A stretch of DNA of 64,000 nucleotides from Streptomonospora litoralis (GTDB taxonomy: Bacteria > Actinomycetota > Actinomycetes > Streptosporangiales > Streptosporangiaceae), in the NCBI RefSeq assembly GCF_004323735.1, contig NZ_CP036455.1:3777101-3841100 (forward strand), written 5' to 3'. The notes beneath the pieces were generated by a model, which worked only from the letters and a program-made list of their open reading frames with translations, ran no database searches and was not told the origin of the DNA. Positions 55,757 to 63,550 of this stretch are shown here, piece by piece (the stretch's first letter is position 1; the number at the start of each line of letters is the position of its first letter). The translations under genes were made by a program, and so were the position numbers.

Positions 55757-56357
55757 GGCAGGTCTCACCCCCGCAGCCGTCACCGAAGAAGCCGCGCGGA
55801 TCTGCGACGAGCAGGGGTATGACCGGCTCTCCCTGGCCGCCGTCGCCAAGCGGCTCGGGGTCGCGGTGCCCAGCCTGTACAAGCACGTCGGCGGACTGGA
55901 GGCGCTGCGCCGCGAGGTCGGCATGGCCGCGGCCGCGGACTTCGCCCGGGTGCTCGGCGACGCGGCGATCGGCCGCGCCGGCGCCGACGCGCTCCGCCGA
56001 GTGCTCCACGCCTACCGCGATTACGCCAGTACCCGTCCGGGGCGCTATGCGGCGCTGCAGCGGGCGCCGCGCTCCGAGGTAGACGAGGAGGCCGCGGCGG
56101 TCTTCTCCCGCTCCATGGAGGTCCTCGTGCCGGTGGTGCAGGGTTTCGGCTTGGCCGACGATGTGCTTGTCGACGCCATCCGCACCCTGCGCAGCACCGT
56201 CCACGGATTCGTCGACTTGGAGACGCGCAGGGGTTTCGGACTTCCGCAGAGCATCGACCGCAGCTTCGAGGTGCTGGTGGAGTCGCTCGTGCGAACGCTG
56301 CGGGACTGGCCCGCGTCCGCCGATTCCGCGGACGTCGGCGACCCGGCCGAGGGGTAA
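55749..56357 (+). CDS. TetR-family transcriptional regulator
   Basis: This 202-residue protein has an N-terminal TetR HTH (about 8-55; YDRLSLAAVAKRLGVAVPSL, YKHVGGLEAL) and a C-terminal ligand domain of the WHG/TetR_C_33 type (LRSTVHGFVDLETRRGFGLP). GTG 55749 overlaps the hydrolase gene by 8 nt. It is the expected binder of the 19-bp palindrome at 54849-54867, making a self-regulated two-gene operon. Confidence 0.9.
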   Translation: MPRAGLTPAAVTEEAARICDEQGYDRLSLAAVAKRLGVAVPSLYKHVGGLEALRREVGMAAAADFARVLGDAAIGRAGADALRRVLHAYRDYASTRPGRYAALQRAPRSEVDEEAAAVFSRSMEVLVPVVQGFGLADDVLVDAIRTLRSTVHGFVDLETRRGFGLPQSIDRSFEVLVESLVRTLRDWPASADSADVGDPAEG

Positions 56358-56533
56358 CCCTGCGGCACCGCCGTGGTGCGCCGGCGTTCGCCGCCTTCGG
56401 GCGCCGGACGCCTATGTCGGATTCCGGTCATCCGGAGTAAGCGATTGTTCACACCGCGTGTGTTTCGCCGCCCATCCGCGGTCCAGCAACCTCGTGGTGT
56501 CCGAAAGACCCCCGCTCAGCTTTTGGAGACCGA

Positions 56534-57178
56534 ATGCCCACCCCCGCGCGTATGACCGCATCCACGCTCGCGGCGGCCGCCACCGCCGTCGCACTGGCGC
56601 TCACCGCCACCGCGCCCGCGCAGGCGGCACCGCCACCGCCGCCGAGCCTCTCCCAAGCCCAATACCAACTGGCGCAGCTGCGGGTCGAGCCGGAGAACTC
56701 CTCTTCGGACTACGACCGCGACCTGTTCCCGCACTGGTCACCGGTCGAGGGCAACTGCAACGCCCGCGAGATGGTGCTGCGCCGCGACGGCGTCGGCGTC
56801 TCGGTCGGCGCCGACTGCTATCCCGACTCCGGCAGCTGGAGCAGTCCCTACGACGACTTCTCCACCACCGACCCCTCCGAAGCCAGCGTCGACCACATGG
56901 TGGCGCTGTCCGAAGCCTGGGTCTCCGGCGCCGACACCTGGTCGACCTCCCGCCGCGAGTCCTTCGCCAACGACCTCTCCGCGCCGCAGCTGTGGGCGGT
57001 CAGCGCCTCCAGCAACAGCTCCAAGGGCGACCGCGACCCCGCTGAATGGCTGCCCGAGCGCACCGCGGTGCACTGCGACTACACCAAGAGTTGGATCGAC
57101 GTGAAGTACGAGTGGAACCTCAGCGCCGACACCGCGGAAAGCGCGGCCCTGGAGGACCTGCTGGCCTCCGCCTGCTGA
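56534..57178 (+). CDS. Secreted HNH endonuclease-family protein
   Basis: This 214-residue protein has a clear Sec signal peptide (about 1-33, ending APAQAAP). Its C-terminal part has the GmrSD/DUF1524-like HNH signature: VDHMVALSEAWVSG, then SNSSKGDRDPAEWLP and a VHCDYTKSW segment. Similar exported HNH proteins are common in actinobacteria and may be extracellular nucleases. Cysteine pairs (GNC...ADC, HCDY...SAC) could form disulphides. The start is ATG 56534. It is followed by the IS605 remnant. Confidence 0.88.
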   Translation: MPTPARMTASTLAAAATAVALALTATAPAQAAPPPPPSLSQAQYQLAQLRVEPENSSSDYDRDLFPHWSPVEGNCNAREMVLRRDGVGVSVGADCYPDSGSWSSPYDDFSTTDPSEASVDHMVALSEAWVSGADTWSTSRRESFANDLSAPQLWAVSASSNSSKGDRDPAEWLPERTAVHCDYTKSWIDVKYEWNLSADTAESAALEDLLASAC

Positions 57179-57391
57179 CTCGGCCGATCCGGCTGCCCGA
57201 AGCCGGTGCGGCGGTGTGCGGGCGGGTGTCCGCGCACCGCCGCGAGCTTCAGCCGATTCTAGCGAGGAGCCCCGGCTCTTCAGGGCCGGGAGGAATCGCT
57301 TCTCATCACGGCCCCGCCCCGAATACGAGCACGCCTGCGGATATCGGCGTTCGGCCCCCATCGGGGCGGCGGTGATCGTAGGATCGCCGCT

Positions 57392-58023
57392 GTGCAGCTC
57401 GTCGTGCAGGTCAAACTGGTGCCCGATGCCGCACAGGCGTCCGCGCTGTCAGCGACCCTGCGCACCCTCAACGAGGCCGCCAACCGGGTCTCGGCGGTGG
57501 CCTTCGACCTCGGTGTGCCGCGCGAGTACGAGCTGCGCAAGCACACCTACGCCGACCTGCGCTCCCAAGGACTGGGCGCCCAGGCCGCCCAACACACCAT
57601 CAAGAAGGTCCGCGACGCCTACACCACGCTGGCGGCCACCATCCGGGCCGGCCACCTCGGCACACCCGGTTCGAAGCGCCGCCGCAACGCCGAGTCCGCG
57701 CCGATCTCCTTCCGGCCCCAGGCCGCCCACCCCTTCGACGACCGGTGTTTGAGCTGGCAGCACGACCAGCAGACCGTCAGTATCTGGACCACCGCAGGCC
57801 GGTTGAAGAACGTGGGTTTCGCCTGCGCACCGGAGGCCCTCAAGATGTTGGTAGAGCACCGGCAGGGCGAATCGGACCTGGTCGAACGCGACGGCGTGTT
57901 CTACCTGATGGCCACCTGCGAGGTGGCCGAGGCCGAGCAGTATGAACCGGACGGGTTCATCGGTGTGGACCTGGGCATCGCCAACATCGCCACCACCTCC
58001 ACCGGTTACCGGGCGGCGGCAAG
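57392..58023 (+). pseudogene. tnpB fragment
   Basis: About 210 residues of a TnpB/OrfB-type protein remain: the N-terminal recognition region (LRTLNEAANRVSAVAFDLG, QAAQHTIKKVRDAYTTL) and the beginning of the RuvC nuclease (GFIGVDLGIANIATTSTG), which includes the first catalytic Asp. The homology ends there. The later RuvC Glu and Asp and the zinc ribbon, normally about 180 residues, are missing. The reading frame runs on into the right-end palindrome and the antisense of lhgO, which is not coding. Nuclease activity is not expected. Confidence 0.85.
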
Positions 58024-58056
58024 CCCGGCCCTTCAGGGCTGCCCTGAAGGGCCGGG
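58024..58056. repeat. 33-bp palindrome at the lhgO 3' end
   Basis: CCCGGCCCTTCAGGG (58024-58038) and its exact complement (58042-58056) flank a 3-nt spacer. It touches the lhgO stop codon and ends the tnpB remnant. It may now act as a bidirectional terminator for the convergent transcripts. Confidence 0.85.
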
Positions 58057-59274
58057 TCAAGTTGACCCGAAGAGCACCTTCTCGCCCAGGTGCTCGGCGA
58101 TGGCCAGCGACGAGGTCGCCGCCGGCGAGGGGGCGTTGCGCACGCAGGCCACCCGGCCGTGGGTGTCGATCGCGAAGTCGTCGAGCAGTTCGCCCTTGCG
58201 GGTGAGCGCCTGCGCACGCACCCCCGCGGGGGCGGGGCGCAGGTCGGCGGCGGTGACCGCGGGAACGAGGCGGCGTGCCTGGCGGGCGAACACGGTGGTC
58301 GAGGCCGAAACCGCCATCTCGCGGGCTCCCATGGTCCAATGCCGCCGGGCCAGCCGCCAGAATCCCGGCGAGGACAGAGTGTCGGCGAAGTCGCGCGGCA
58401 GCACGTCGCGGAGCCGGTAGCCTTCGCGCGCCGTGGCCAGGATCGCGTTCGGCCCCGCCATCACCTCGCCGTGCACGTGCCGGGTCAGGTGCACGCCCAG
58501 AAAGGGGTAGCGCGGGTCGGGCACGGGATACACCAGGCCCCGCACCAGGTAGCGGCTGCCCGGCGCCAGCTCGTGGTACTGCCCGCGGAAAGGCACGATG
58601 CGCGGATCCTCGGCCGCACCCGCCATGCGGGCCAGGCGGTCGCTGTGCAGACCGCCGCAGATGATCACCGAGTCGAAGGAGCGCCGCACCCGCTCGCCGC
58701 GCGGGTCGCCGGTGAGCACCTCGGCGGTGTCGGTGTCTTGGCGCAGCGCGATCACCGGAGCGCCGAGAACCACCTTGCCTCCGGCCCGGCGCACGTCGTC
58801 GGCGAGGGCCTCGGCGACCGCGACGAAATCGGTGACGGCCGTCGTCGGCGAGTGCAGCCCGGCCACGCCGCGCACGTGCGGCTCGACCTCACGCACACCT
58901 TCGGGGCCGAGCCGCGTCACCCCGGGCACACCGTTGGCCTCGGCCCGGCGCTCGATGTCGTCCAGCCGTGCGGAGTCCTCGCCGTCCTGGGCCACCAGCA
59001 CCTTGCCGACCTGCTCGAACGGCAGACCGCGCGCGGCGCAGTAGTCGCGCAGCAGCGACGTGCCGCGCCTGCACAGCGTCGCCTTGAGCGACCCCGGCCG
59101 GTAGTACAGGCCCGCGTGGACCACCCCGCTGTTGTGCCCGGTCTGGTGGCGGGCGACCGCATCCTCCTTCTCCAGGACGGTGACACGGGCGCCCGGGCGA
59201 TTGACCGTGATCCACCGGGCGAGCGCGAGACCGATGATGCCGCCTCCGACGATGCCGATGCGTTCGATGCTCAT
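58057..59274 (-). CDS. lhgO: L-2-hydroxyglutarate oxidase/dehydrogenase
   Basis: LhgO oxidises L-2-hydroxyglutarate to 2-oxoglutarate with FAD and usually feeds electrons to the membrane quinone pool. The 405-residue protein has the FAD motif GIVGGGIIGLALARW, HQTGHNSGVVHAGLYYRPGS near 45-64, and a C-terminal NAPSPAATSSLAIAEHLG. ATG 59274 is the start. The last codons (FGST, stop) overlap the GTCAAGTTGAC end of the IS605 remnant, so the original C-terminus may have been altered by insertion, without loss of the core. It lies downstream of the cvnC-like gene on the same strand. Confidence 0.93.
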   Translation of the reverse strand: MSIERIGIVGGGIIGLALARWITVNRPGARVTVLEKEDAVARHQTGHNSGVVHAGLYYRPGSLKATLCRRGTSLLRDYCAARGLPFEQVGKVLVAQDGEDSARLDDIERRAEANGVPGVTRLGPEGVREVEPHVRGVAGLHSPTTAVTDFVAVAEALADDVRRAGGKVVLGAPVIALRQDTDTAEVLTGDPRGERVRRSFDSVIICGGLHSDRLARMAGAAEDPRIVPFRGQYHELAPGSRYLVRGLVYPVPDPRYPFLGVHLTRHVHGEVMAGPNAILATAREGYRLRDVLPRDFADTLSSPGFWRLARRHWTMGAREMAVSASTTVFARQARRLVPAVTAADLRPAPAGVRAQALTRKGELLDDFAIDTHGRVACVRNAPSPAATSSLAIAEHLGEKVLFGST

Positions 59275-59360
59275 CAGCGAAACGCTAGCAAGGCCGGAAC
59301 CACCGGTGGCCGCCCTCCCCCGCCCCTCTCGGCAGCAGAGGCCGATACACCGAACGCGCT

Positions 59361-59720
59361 CTACAGCGCCCGCAGTCCGTCGAGTAGCACCTGCAGGACG
59401 TCGTCGCCGGGCAGCTGCGGCGCCGCGGTGCACACCGCCAGATCACCGGCTTCGACCATGTCGGCGATCAGCAGTTTGGCTACGCTCAGCGGCAGCCCGA
59501 TCAGCGCGGCGAGCTCGGCGACGGTCTGCGGATCGGCCGCCAGCCGCAGCAGGGTCTCGCGTTCGGGCCGCAGCTCGTCGCGGGGGCCCGGGCCCCGGCG
59601 AGCCACCACGCGCGTGAGCAGATCCAGCGCGCCGGTGCCCGGTGCGTTGTCGATGCCGATCGCGAAGGGCCGCACCAGTCGGCCGGGGTCCTCCCCCTGG
59701 GCAGCGCTACCCGCGCCCAT
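59361..59720 (-). CDS. Divergent DUF742 (CvnC-like) protein
   Basis: This 119-residue protein is a DUF742-family member, the third component of actinobacterial conservons, which couple a sensor kinase to a Ras-like GTPase. The winged-helix part (TVAELAALIGLPLSVAKLLI) and the C-terminal VLQVLLDGLRAL match. The usual N-terminal RPYTxTGGRTRP signature is replaced by RPFAIGIDNAPGTG, so it is atypical. The start overlaps the sensor-kinase stop by 14 nt. No roadblock (CvnB) or GTPase (CvnD) gene follows; lhgO does. Confidence 0.85.
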   Translation of the reverse strand: MGAGSAAQGEDPGRLVRPFAIGIDNAPGTGALDLLTRVVARRGPGPRDELRPERETLLRLAADPQTVAELAALIGLPLSVAKLLIADMVEAGDLAVCTAAPQLPGDDVLQVLLDGLRAL

Positions 59721-61716
59721 CGTCACCCTCGGGAACCGGGCCCGCGCCCGAACGGTGCTCGGCCAGGGCCGGGGGTGGTCCGGGCGGCGCGGCGGGCGCC
59801 CACTCCACCAGGCGGTCGGGGACGACGACGGTGGCGCTGGTGCCTCCGTAGGGAGACGGCCGCAGCCGCACGGCGACACCGTGTCGGGCGGCCAGCCGCG
59901 CCACGACGAACAGGCCCAGCCGCGGCTCTTCGGGCAGCGCCATGACGTCGAAGTCCGGTGCCTCGCCCAGCACCCGGTCGGCTTCGGCGTAGCCCCGGTC
60001 GGTCAAGCCCAGGCCGCGGTCCTCGATCTCGACGGCGATACCGCCGTTGACGCGCCCGCAGTTGACGTCCACGGCGCTTGTGTGCGGGGAGAACTGGGTG
60101 GCGTTCTCGATCAGTTCGGCGAGCAGATGCACGATGTCGGCGACCGCGGCGCCGCTGAGCCGGGCACGCGGCGCGGAGGTCAGCCGGACCCGCCCGAACT
60201 CCTCGGTCTCGGTGATGGCGCCGCGCAGCACGTCGGCCAGCGGCAGGGGCTCCCGCCACCGGCGGGCCGATCCGGCACCGCCGAGGATGATCAGGTTGTC
60301 GGCGTAGCGGCGCGCCCGCGTGGTCAGGTGGTCGAGGTCGAAGAGCCGCCGCAGGGCTCCGGGGTCCTCCTCGTCGGCCTCGATCTCGTCCAGCACGCGG
60401 AGCTGGCGCTGAACGAGGGCCTGGTTGCGGTAGGCGATGCCGAGGAAGACCCGGTTGGCCCCGCGGCGGATCTCGGCCTCCTTTACCGCGGCGCCGACGG
60501 CCGTGCGCTGAGCGGTGTTGAACGCGTCGGCGACCTGGCCTAGCTCGTCTGCGCCGTAGTCGAGGCGCGGCAGTTCGGCGGTGACGTCGACACGCCGCCC
60601 GGTACGGGCGCGGGAGGCGATGGTGGGAAGCCGGGAGTCGGCCAGGGAAAGGGCGTCGTCGCGCAGCCGCCGCAGCCGCGCGGTGAGCTTTCGGGAGGAT
60701 CGGGAGGCCGCGACGATGGCGGCGATCCCGGCGAGCAGCGTCACCGCGCTTCCGGCGGCGCCGAGGGCGAGGCGGTGCACCGCCGCCGTCCACGCGCTGT
60801 CCACGGTCCGGTCGATCTGCGCGGCGACCATTCGGGCCATTGCCGGCTCGGCGGCCGTGGCCGCCCGGTTCCACTCCTGGGCGCCCACGTCGATCTCGGT
60901 GTTCCAGGAGGCGGGCCCGCTGCCCTCCTGATCGATCGGCGGCCGGGTGACCACGGAGCGGCTGAACCGCTCGGCGGAGGTCCAGGGCTCGGAGGCGACG
61001 AGGGCGTTGCGGCGGCGCAGGGTCGCACCGTTCATCTCATCGGAGGTTTCGGCGAGGGTGTCGCGGTAGGAAGCGGTCAGGTAGGTGAAATGCGCGGTCT
61101 CCTGGTACTCCATTCCACCCGCGGCGATGGCGCCCGCCAGCAGGGCGTCGGAGCGGGCGAACTGCTCGTGAGCGGTGATGAGGCGGCGCGCGAGAGCCGC
61201 ACCGGACGCCCCGGCGCCCTGCTCGAGCGGGCGCAGCAGCGCGGCGGTGGCTTCGGAGGTCTCCTCGATGAGGTCGCTGTAGCCGGTCAGCGTCCGGACG
61301 CGGTCGGCACCGGGCCGGTCGGCCGCCGCGCGCAGTGCGGCGAGGCGGTCGCTCTGCGGCGCGAAGGCGCGGGCGCCCGGCAGTGGTTCTCCCCGCCAGG
61401 TCAGGGCCGGCTCGCCGGCGACGCGGCGGGCGGCAGCGTCGGTGCGTTCGCGCTGGTCCGCCAGCGCCCGGCGCGTTTCGGCGTCGTCGGGATCGCCGAG
61501 GTGGATCTGCGTGAGCCGGCGCTCGGCGCGCAGGTCGTCGGCGAGGCGATCGACGGCCGCGATGCCGTCGCGGCCGCTGGCGACGGACAACAGCAGCGAA
61601 CCCGCCTGCGCGGTTTCGACGGCCGCCATGGCCGCCCACAACACCAGGAAGCTGATGCTCGGGATCAGTACGATGCGGGTGAGCTGCCTGCGGATCGTCG
61701 GTCGATGTTCGTCCAT
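59707..61716 (-). CDS. Conservon sensor kinase (CvnA-like)
   Basis: This 669-residue membrane histidine kinase has a first hydrophobic helix near 16-36, an extracellular sensing region of nitrate/nitrite-sensor (NIT) type (about 45-305), a second helix near 318-337, a HAMP-like linker, a possible phospho-acceptor His in FDLDHLTTRARR near 459, and an HATPase domain (LLAELIENATQFSPHTSAV). The C-terminal 35 residues are Pro-rich. Such CvnA proteins work with roadblock, DUF742 and GTPase partners. Only a DUF742 gene is coupled here, so partners may come from the neighbouring conservon. Confidence 0.92.
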   Translation of the reverse strand: MDEHRPTIRRQLTRIVLIPSISFLVLWAAMAAVETAQAGSLLLSVASGRDGIAAVDRLADDLRAERRLTQIHLGDPDDAETRRALADQRERTDAAARRVAGEPALTWRGEPLPGARAFAPQSDRLAALRAAADRPGADRVRTLTGYSDLIEETSEATAALLRPLEQGAGASGAALARRLITAHEQFARSDALLAGAIAAGGMEYQETAHFTYLTASYRDTLAETSDEMNGATLRRRNALVASEPWTSAERFSRSVVTRPPIDQEGSGPASWNTEIDVGAQEWNRAATAAEPAMARMVAAQIDRTVDSAWTAAVHRLALGAAGSAVTLLAGIAAIVAASRSSRKLTARLRRLRDDALSLADSRLPTIASRARTGRRVDVTAELPRLDYGADELGQVADAFNTAQRTAVGAAVKEAEIRRGANRVFLGIAYRNQALVQRQLRVLDEIEADEEDPGALRRLFDLDHLTTRARRYADNLIILGGAGSARRWREPLPLADVLRGAITETEEFGRVRLTSAPRARLSGAAVADIVHLLAELIENATQFSPHTSAVDVNCGRVNGGIAVEIEDRGLGLTDRGYAEADRVLGEAPDFDVMALPEEPRLGLFVVARLAARHGVAVRLRPSPYGGTSATVVVPDRLVEWAPAAPPGPPPALAEHRSGAGPVPEGDDGRG

Positions 61717-61813
61717 GGTCCCCCCAACCTGGAACCATCGACGCTACCGAAAATCCGTTCCGCTGTGTTGCCGAACCGTCACATCGGGTCACACGAATCG
61801 AGGCGACACGCCT

Positions 61814-61859
61814 CCGGCGTCCTCGGCGGCGCCCGTGGGCGCGCCGCCGAGGACGCCGG
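61814..61859 (-). terminator. 19-bp perfect hairpin after the CbiX-like gene
   Basis: Positions 61814-61832 pair perfectly with 61841-61859 around an 8-nt loop, 9 nt past the stop of the CbiX-like gene. It isolates the CvnA-like gene from upstream transcripts. Confidence 0.75.
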
Positions 61860-61868
61860 GACGGGCCG

Positions 61869-62798
61869 TCAGTTCTCGGGGCGGTGGCGCGAGCCCACCG
61901 GCGCCGGGATGTCCTCAGCTGTGGGCGGTGCCTCCGAACCGAGCGAGTTCAGTACCTCCGCGTAGCGCAGCGCAGCGATTTTGGCGAGCGTGCTCCCGGC
62001 GCCCAGCGGGGCGCTGGTGCGGGCTCCGTAGCGCTGGGCCGACTCCTCCAGGCGCTCGGCGGAGAATTCGGGGCCGACCACGCTCGGGGCGATGACCGGG
62101 CGCGCGCACCCGGCGGCCGACATCTGGTCGAAAGCCTCCTGCAGGCTCGCCTCGTCCTCCAGATCGGCCGGCAGGACGGTGATGCCCAGCCGGGCGGCGA
62201 GCAGAACGGCGGTGACACCGGCGGCGCTGACGGCCTCCGCACCGCCCACGGCGCCCACGACGACCCCGTCGGTCATCTGCGTACCCGGCGCCACCACGCT
62301 GATCAGGCGCATGCGGTCGGCGCGCACGAAACCGGATTCGGCCAGGCGCAAATGCAGGATCTCGGCGAGCATGGGGTGGGGGCCCAGCGCCTCGGTGATG
62401 CGGACGTCGGCGCCCGACTCCTGGACGGAGGCGGCGACGGCCTCCGAGGTGGCCTGATGAGGTGCGGTGACCAGCGGGACGACGACTCCGCGCAGCGGGT
62501 GCTCCTCGCGGGCCTCCAGGTCGCCGAGGGACTCGGCGAGATCGGCGGCGCGCCCGTGCCGGATGGTGACCTCGGGCCGGTAGGAGCGCACGAGGTCGGC
62601 CATCTGCTCGCCGATCTCGGCGTCCGCCGCACTGTCGGACCCGCCGGCCTCAGGGGCTCCGGCGGGCACGGCGAGGACGAGAGTCGGGGTCCCCACCCAG
62701 CTGTCGAAGGACAACGGGTTGCGGTGTCTGCCGGAGCGGCGCCGCGGAAGATCCCGAGGGGGCAGTCTGTCCGGGTTTTGCATACTGTCAGGGTTCAC
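61869..62798 (-). CDS. CbiX-like (sirohydrochlorin chelatase-fold) protein
   Basis: This 309-residue protein resembles two tandem CbiX/chelatase-like domains (about 30-150 and 160-280; GVVVPLVTAPHQATSEAVA and GPHPMLAEILHLRLAESGFV). The family's first-strand GHGSRD motif with the metal/catalytic His is missing; the position reads TLVLAVPAGAPEAG. It is therefore probably not an active chelatase, though a His remains in TAPHQ. The start is GTG 62798 without a Shine-Dalgarno; a -10-like TAGCAT 7 nt upstream suggests a leaderless mRNA. ATG 62783 is the alternative. It sits between two conservon segments. Confidence 0.75.
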   Translation of the reverse strand: MNPDSMQNPDRLPPRDLPRRRSGRHRNPLSFDSWVGTPTLVLAVPAGAPEAGGSDSAADAEIGEQMADLVRSYRPEVTIRHGRAADLAESLGDLEAREEHPLRGVVVPLVTAPHQATSEAVAASVQESGADVRITEALGPHPMLAEILHLRLAESGFVRADRMRLISVVAPGTQMTDGVVVGAVGGAEAVSAAGVTAVLLAARLGITVLPADLEDEASLQEAFDQMSAAGCARPVIAPSVVGPEFSAERLEESAQRYGARTSAPLGAGSTLAKIAALRYAEVLNSLGSEAPPTAEDIPAPVGSRHRPEN

Positions 62799-62908
62799 GC
62801 GAAGAATGCTAACGACTAGTGAGTGATGATCTCGCCCGCTGCCTCGGCGCCGACGCCCGAAACGGGCGCGACCTCGGACTTCGGCGGATCGCGGTCAAAT
62901 GCGTGGGG

Positions 62909-63550
62909 CTATGGTAGCGGCCGCCCGGACAATGCGGGGCTGCGTCGGCGCATTACGTGCTCGACGAGGGCGAGCAGTACCGATTTGCTCGACTGGCGCT
63001 CTCTGGCATCGGTGATCACGATGGGGACGTCGGCGCCCACGTCGACGGCCTCGCGCACCTCCTCCGCCTCGTAGCCGGGTGAGCCTTCGAACCGGTTGAC
63101 CGCCACCACGAACGGGATCTTGCGGCGCTCGAAGAAGTCGACCGCGGGGAAGCACGTGTCGAGCCGACGGGTGTCGGCGAGCACCACGGCCCCCAGGGCC
63201 CCCTCCGCGAGTTCGTCCCACATGAACCAGAAACGGCCCTGGCCCGGGGTGCCGAACAGGTAAAGGACGACCTGCCGATCTACGGTGATCCGCCCGAAAT
63301 CGAGGGCGACCGTGGTCGTCGACTTCTCTTCGACGCCGCCGAGGTCGTCGACGCCCATGCTGGCCTCGGTCATGACCTCCTCGGTACTCAGCGGAGCGAT
63401 CTCGCTCACCGAGCCGACCATGGTCGTCTTGCCGACGCCGAAGCCGCCGGCTACCAGGATCTTCACCGCCAGCGGAATGTGCGCGCCCGAGTCGGCGCCG
63501 GGTTCGGCTCCCAAGGGTGCGGTGCCGTCGTCAGAGTCTACGGATGCCAT
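62909..63550 (-). CDS. Conservon Ras-like GTPase (CvnD)
   Basis: This 213-residue protein is the small GTPase of a conservon. It shows the P-loop VAGGFGVGKTTMVGS near 33-47, the switch II segment LFGTPGQGRFWFMW and a VNRFEG guanine motif. CvnD proteins act as molecular switches downstream of CvnA kinases in Streptomyces development and metabolism. The 5' end overlaps the DUF742 gene by 20 nt, the usual conservon coupling. The next gene downstream, CbiX-like, is separated by 110 bp. Confidence 0.95.
   Translation of the reverse strand: MASVDSDDGTAPLGAEPGADSGAHIPLAVKILVAGGFGVGKTTMVGSVSEIAPLSTEEVMTEASMGVDDLGGVEEKSTTTVALDFGRITVDRQVVLYLFGTPGQGRFWFMWDELAEGALGAVVLADTRRLDTCFPAVDFFERRKIPFVVAVNRFEGSPGYEAEEVREAVDVGADVPIVITDARERQSSKSVLLALVEHVMRRRSPALSGRPLP

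Larger units (their letters stand above)
57264..58066 (+). mobile_element. Decayed IS200/IS605-type (TnpB) element
   Basis: A left-end hairpin CCCGGC-TCTTCAGG-GCCGGG (57271-57290) precedes a truncated tnpB. The right end carries a 15-bp perfect palindrome (58024-58056) whose half-site CCCGGCCCTTCAGGG resembles the left hairpin, followed by GTCAAGTTGAC. TnpB stops after its first RuvC segment, so an internal deletion removed the rest and presumably the omega-RNA region. No tnpA is present. Borders are approximate. Confidence 0.7.

Noticed and set aside
57392-58023. TnpB fragment as a nuclease-dead repressor (TldR-like)
   Set aside because: Those proteins keep a near-full length with mutated RuvC residues, whereas here the RuvC part is simply missing after its first segment.
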